Below the pieces are notes generated by a model. That model worked only from the letters and a program-made list of their open reading frames with translations. It did no database searches and had not been told where the DNA came from. A stretch of DNA of 64,000 bases, taken from NCBI RefSeq assembly GCF_900156375.1, contig NZ_FTNK01000004.1:124001-188000 (forward strand). Direction: 5' to 3'. This document shows positions 62,944 through 64,000 of this stretch, in pieces; the first letter of the stretch is position 1, and each line of letters opens with the position of its first letter. The DNA is from Paenibacillus macquariensis (GTDB taxonomy: Bacteria > Bacillota > Bacilli > Paenibacillales > Paenibacillaceae). The translations under genes and the position numbers were made by a program.

Positions 62944-63242
62944 GGAAATGAAGGATTTTCTAACTTTTTGAGAGGGTATTCATAACCTCCCTTTTTTTTC
63001 AATAGCCTCTCGGCATTCGCCGCGGCAGATGGGACAAGGGTTTTCTTGTACCAGCAAACTTCCTTTCCTCCTACTTCGTAGGGGGATTTTTTCATTAAAT
63101 TCCTTATTTCATTATGGAAAACATTCTAGGAATATTTGGGTGTTTTCCTCAAAAAAACCTTGACTTTATCTCCATTTTTCCAAAATCGCGTGGAAGGGGT
63201 TGTTGTTCAGCCCACTTATCGCGATTGGAGCGTGTTTTGTTT
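62944..63242. other. Gap upstream of the last transposase
   Basis: No gene is firmly supported. GAGGGT (62974 onward) and ACCTCC form a hairpin followed by eight T's at 62991-62998, a likely terminator for the immunity genes. A minus-strand frame (63095-62886) continues through the right repeat but has no recognised product. The last 80 bp are presumably the 5' end of the next IS. Confidence 0.45.
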
Positions 63243-64000
63243 ATGAAGCCTTCTTTCATTCCTCATGCGGATTACCAAACTTTTGTTCGCCATCATTTGC
63301 AAACTTCTTTTGGTCCCGGCATTGTCCTGATTCACAAAGATTGGCCGCTTGCTGTGAAACTCTGGATGACGGATTTGTCTGCCATCACAACCTTGCTTGT
63401 TGATGAATACTCCGATCGAGGTCCTGAGCCTCGTGATCCTGCCTCACTCTTACGATCGTATCTCATCCTTCTCATGACGAATCCGGGGATGGGACTCACG
63501 GAATGGGTGAATGAACTGCAACGTACACCTATCTATGCGATTCTCAGTGGCTTTCAACCGGGTGATCTTCCCGGTGTAGGCACGTTCTACGACTTCTTCC
63601 ATCGTCTTTGGCCAGCTGTAGATAAGAACCTAAGACCCCACTTGCAACGCAAGCGCAGGGGGAAGAAGAAAGGGAAGAAAAAAGGCGAGAAAGCACCTGC
63701 CACACCTGGTAGAGTAGAACGATTGGTCAAATGGATGATGCGTCATGCCAACAAGAAAACAACGTTGCCTGCTGATCATCTTTTCCAGTTCTTTCAATCT
63801 CACATTCTCTCGGTGTCTGCACGTTTAGGTCTACTCGGGGATCTCTCGGCGCTCAGCTTAGCCGGCGATGGAACACCGATCGTAACTGCCGCCTATCCCC
63901 GAAGCAAACCTACGTGTGAATGTCGTGCCCGCGGTATAGTCGATTGCAACCATCATCGTCTTTACTCCCAGCCCGACTGCAACTCGGGCTGGGACAGTGC
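63243..64000 (+). CDS. IS transposase, cut by window end
   Basis: The frame from ATG 63243 stays open to base 64000 (252 codons). It has a helical N-terminal domain (FVRHHLQTSFG, RSYLILLMTNPGMGLTEW, GDLPGVGTFYDFFHRLW), a very basic stretch (KRRGKKKGKKKG), and SLAGDGTPIVTAA carrying the first Asp of a DDE site, then a Cys-rich block (CECRAR, DCNHH). This is a DDE transposase type seen in Bacillota IS elements; the family name is not certain. Its base composition is visibly more GC-rich than the immunity genes before it, a sign of separate origin. Confidence 0.8.
   Translation, partial: MKPSFIPHADYQTFVRHHLQTSFGPGIVLIHKDWPLAVKLWMTDLSAITTLLVDEYSDRGPEPRDPASLLRSYLILLMTNPGMGLTEWVNELQRTPIYAILSGFQPGDLPGVGTFYDFFHRLWPAVDKNLRPHLQRKRRGKKKGKKKGEKAPATPGRVERLVKWMMRHANKKTTLPADHLFQFFQSHILSVSARLGLLGDLSALSLAGDGTPIVTAAYPRSKPTCECRARGIVDCNHHRLYSQPDCNSGWDS

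Noticed and set aside
62886..63095. 69-codon minus-strand frame through the right inverted repeat
   Set aside because: The peptide end recurs in the left repeat, but there is no ribosome binding site or known family; treated as part of the repeat.
63200..63403. 67-codon frame at the right end
   Set aside because: It is out of frame with the open transposase frame that begins at 63243 and runs to the window end.
1..64000. CRISPR array, rRNA or tRNA genes
   Set aside because: No regularly spaced repeats, no cas genes, and no tRNA or rRNA signature was recognised on either strand.

Overview
The window reads as the chromosome of a low-GC, spore-former-type Bacillota, most likely Paenibacillus or a close relative. 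Support: Bacillus-type LexA boxes between lexA and a divergent LysM gene, GGAGG ribosome binding sites with many TTG/GTG starts, U-tailed hairpin terminators, an S-layer-homology (SLH) protein and a four-gene pyruvate dehydrogenase operon. The genus is inferred from gene content, not from a marker gene.

Positions 1-15300 are mostly housekeeping: a pentapeptide-repeat protein cut by the window edge, the lexA/yneA SOS unit with four LexA boxes, acireductone dioxygenase divergent from B12-dependent methionine synthase, RNase Z, two HAD phosphatases, an Fpg-type glycosylase overlapping endonuclease IV, and a tight string (receiver-like protein, thioredoxin, ABC ATPase, RlmM-like methyltransferase, DinB).

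Positions 15303-32549 form one large, mostly co-directional locus that looks like a divergent Tad-type pilus or secretion system. It opens with a sigma-A-like promoter and a structured leader ending in a U-tract. It then encodes a Ser/Thr kinase fused to a MinD/CpaE-like domain, two copies of a two-gene module of degenerate ParA/MinD-like proteins, a CpaB/SAF-like protein, a CpaF-like ATPase, a TadB/TadC-like membrane protein, two related pilin-like proteins, two further membrane-anchored proteins, an SLH protein and a 1139-residue exported protein. No prepilin peptidase is visible.

Positions 32600-49250 return to core genes: an ABC-F ATPase, a MoeB/ThiF-like E1 enzyme, an OmpR-type regulator with a degenerate receiver, an NlpC/P60 hydrolase, thiamine pyrophosphokinase, a TRIC-like channel, a low-molecular-weight phosphatase, an esterase, pdhABCD, thyA-dfrA, gltD and an AbrB-type regulator. 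Between pdhD and thyA lie two inverted copies of a ~170 bp element. Their stems are conserved by compensatory changes and G-U wobbles, all favouring the same strand, so they look like a structured RNA repeat.

Positions 49676 to the end are accessory. topB is cut at its TOPRIM motif by an element with three large tyrosine recombinases plus a small fourth gene (Tn554/RIT-like). Next come a transposase with an in-frame stop fused to a decapitated acetyltransferase, an IS110 transposase frameshifted by a 22 bp tandem duplication, an IS66 remnant, a group of orphan immunity-like genes partly bracketed by ~111 bp inverted repeats, and the start of another transposase. This end looks like a decaying insertion hot spot.
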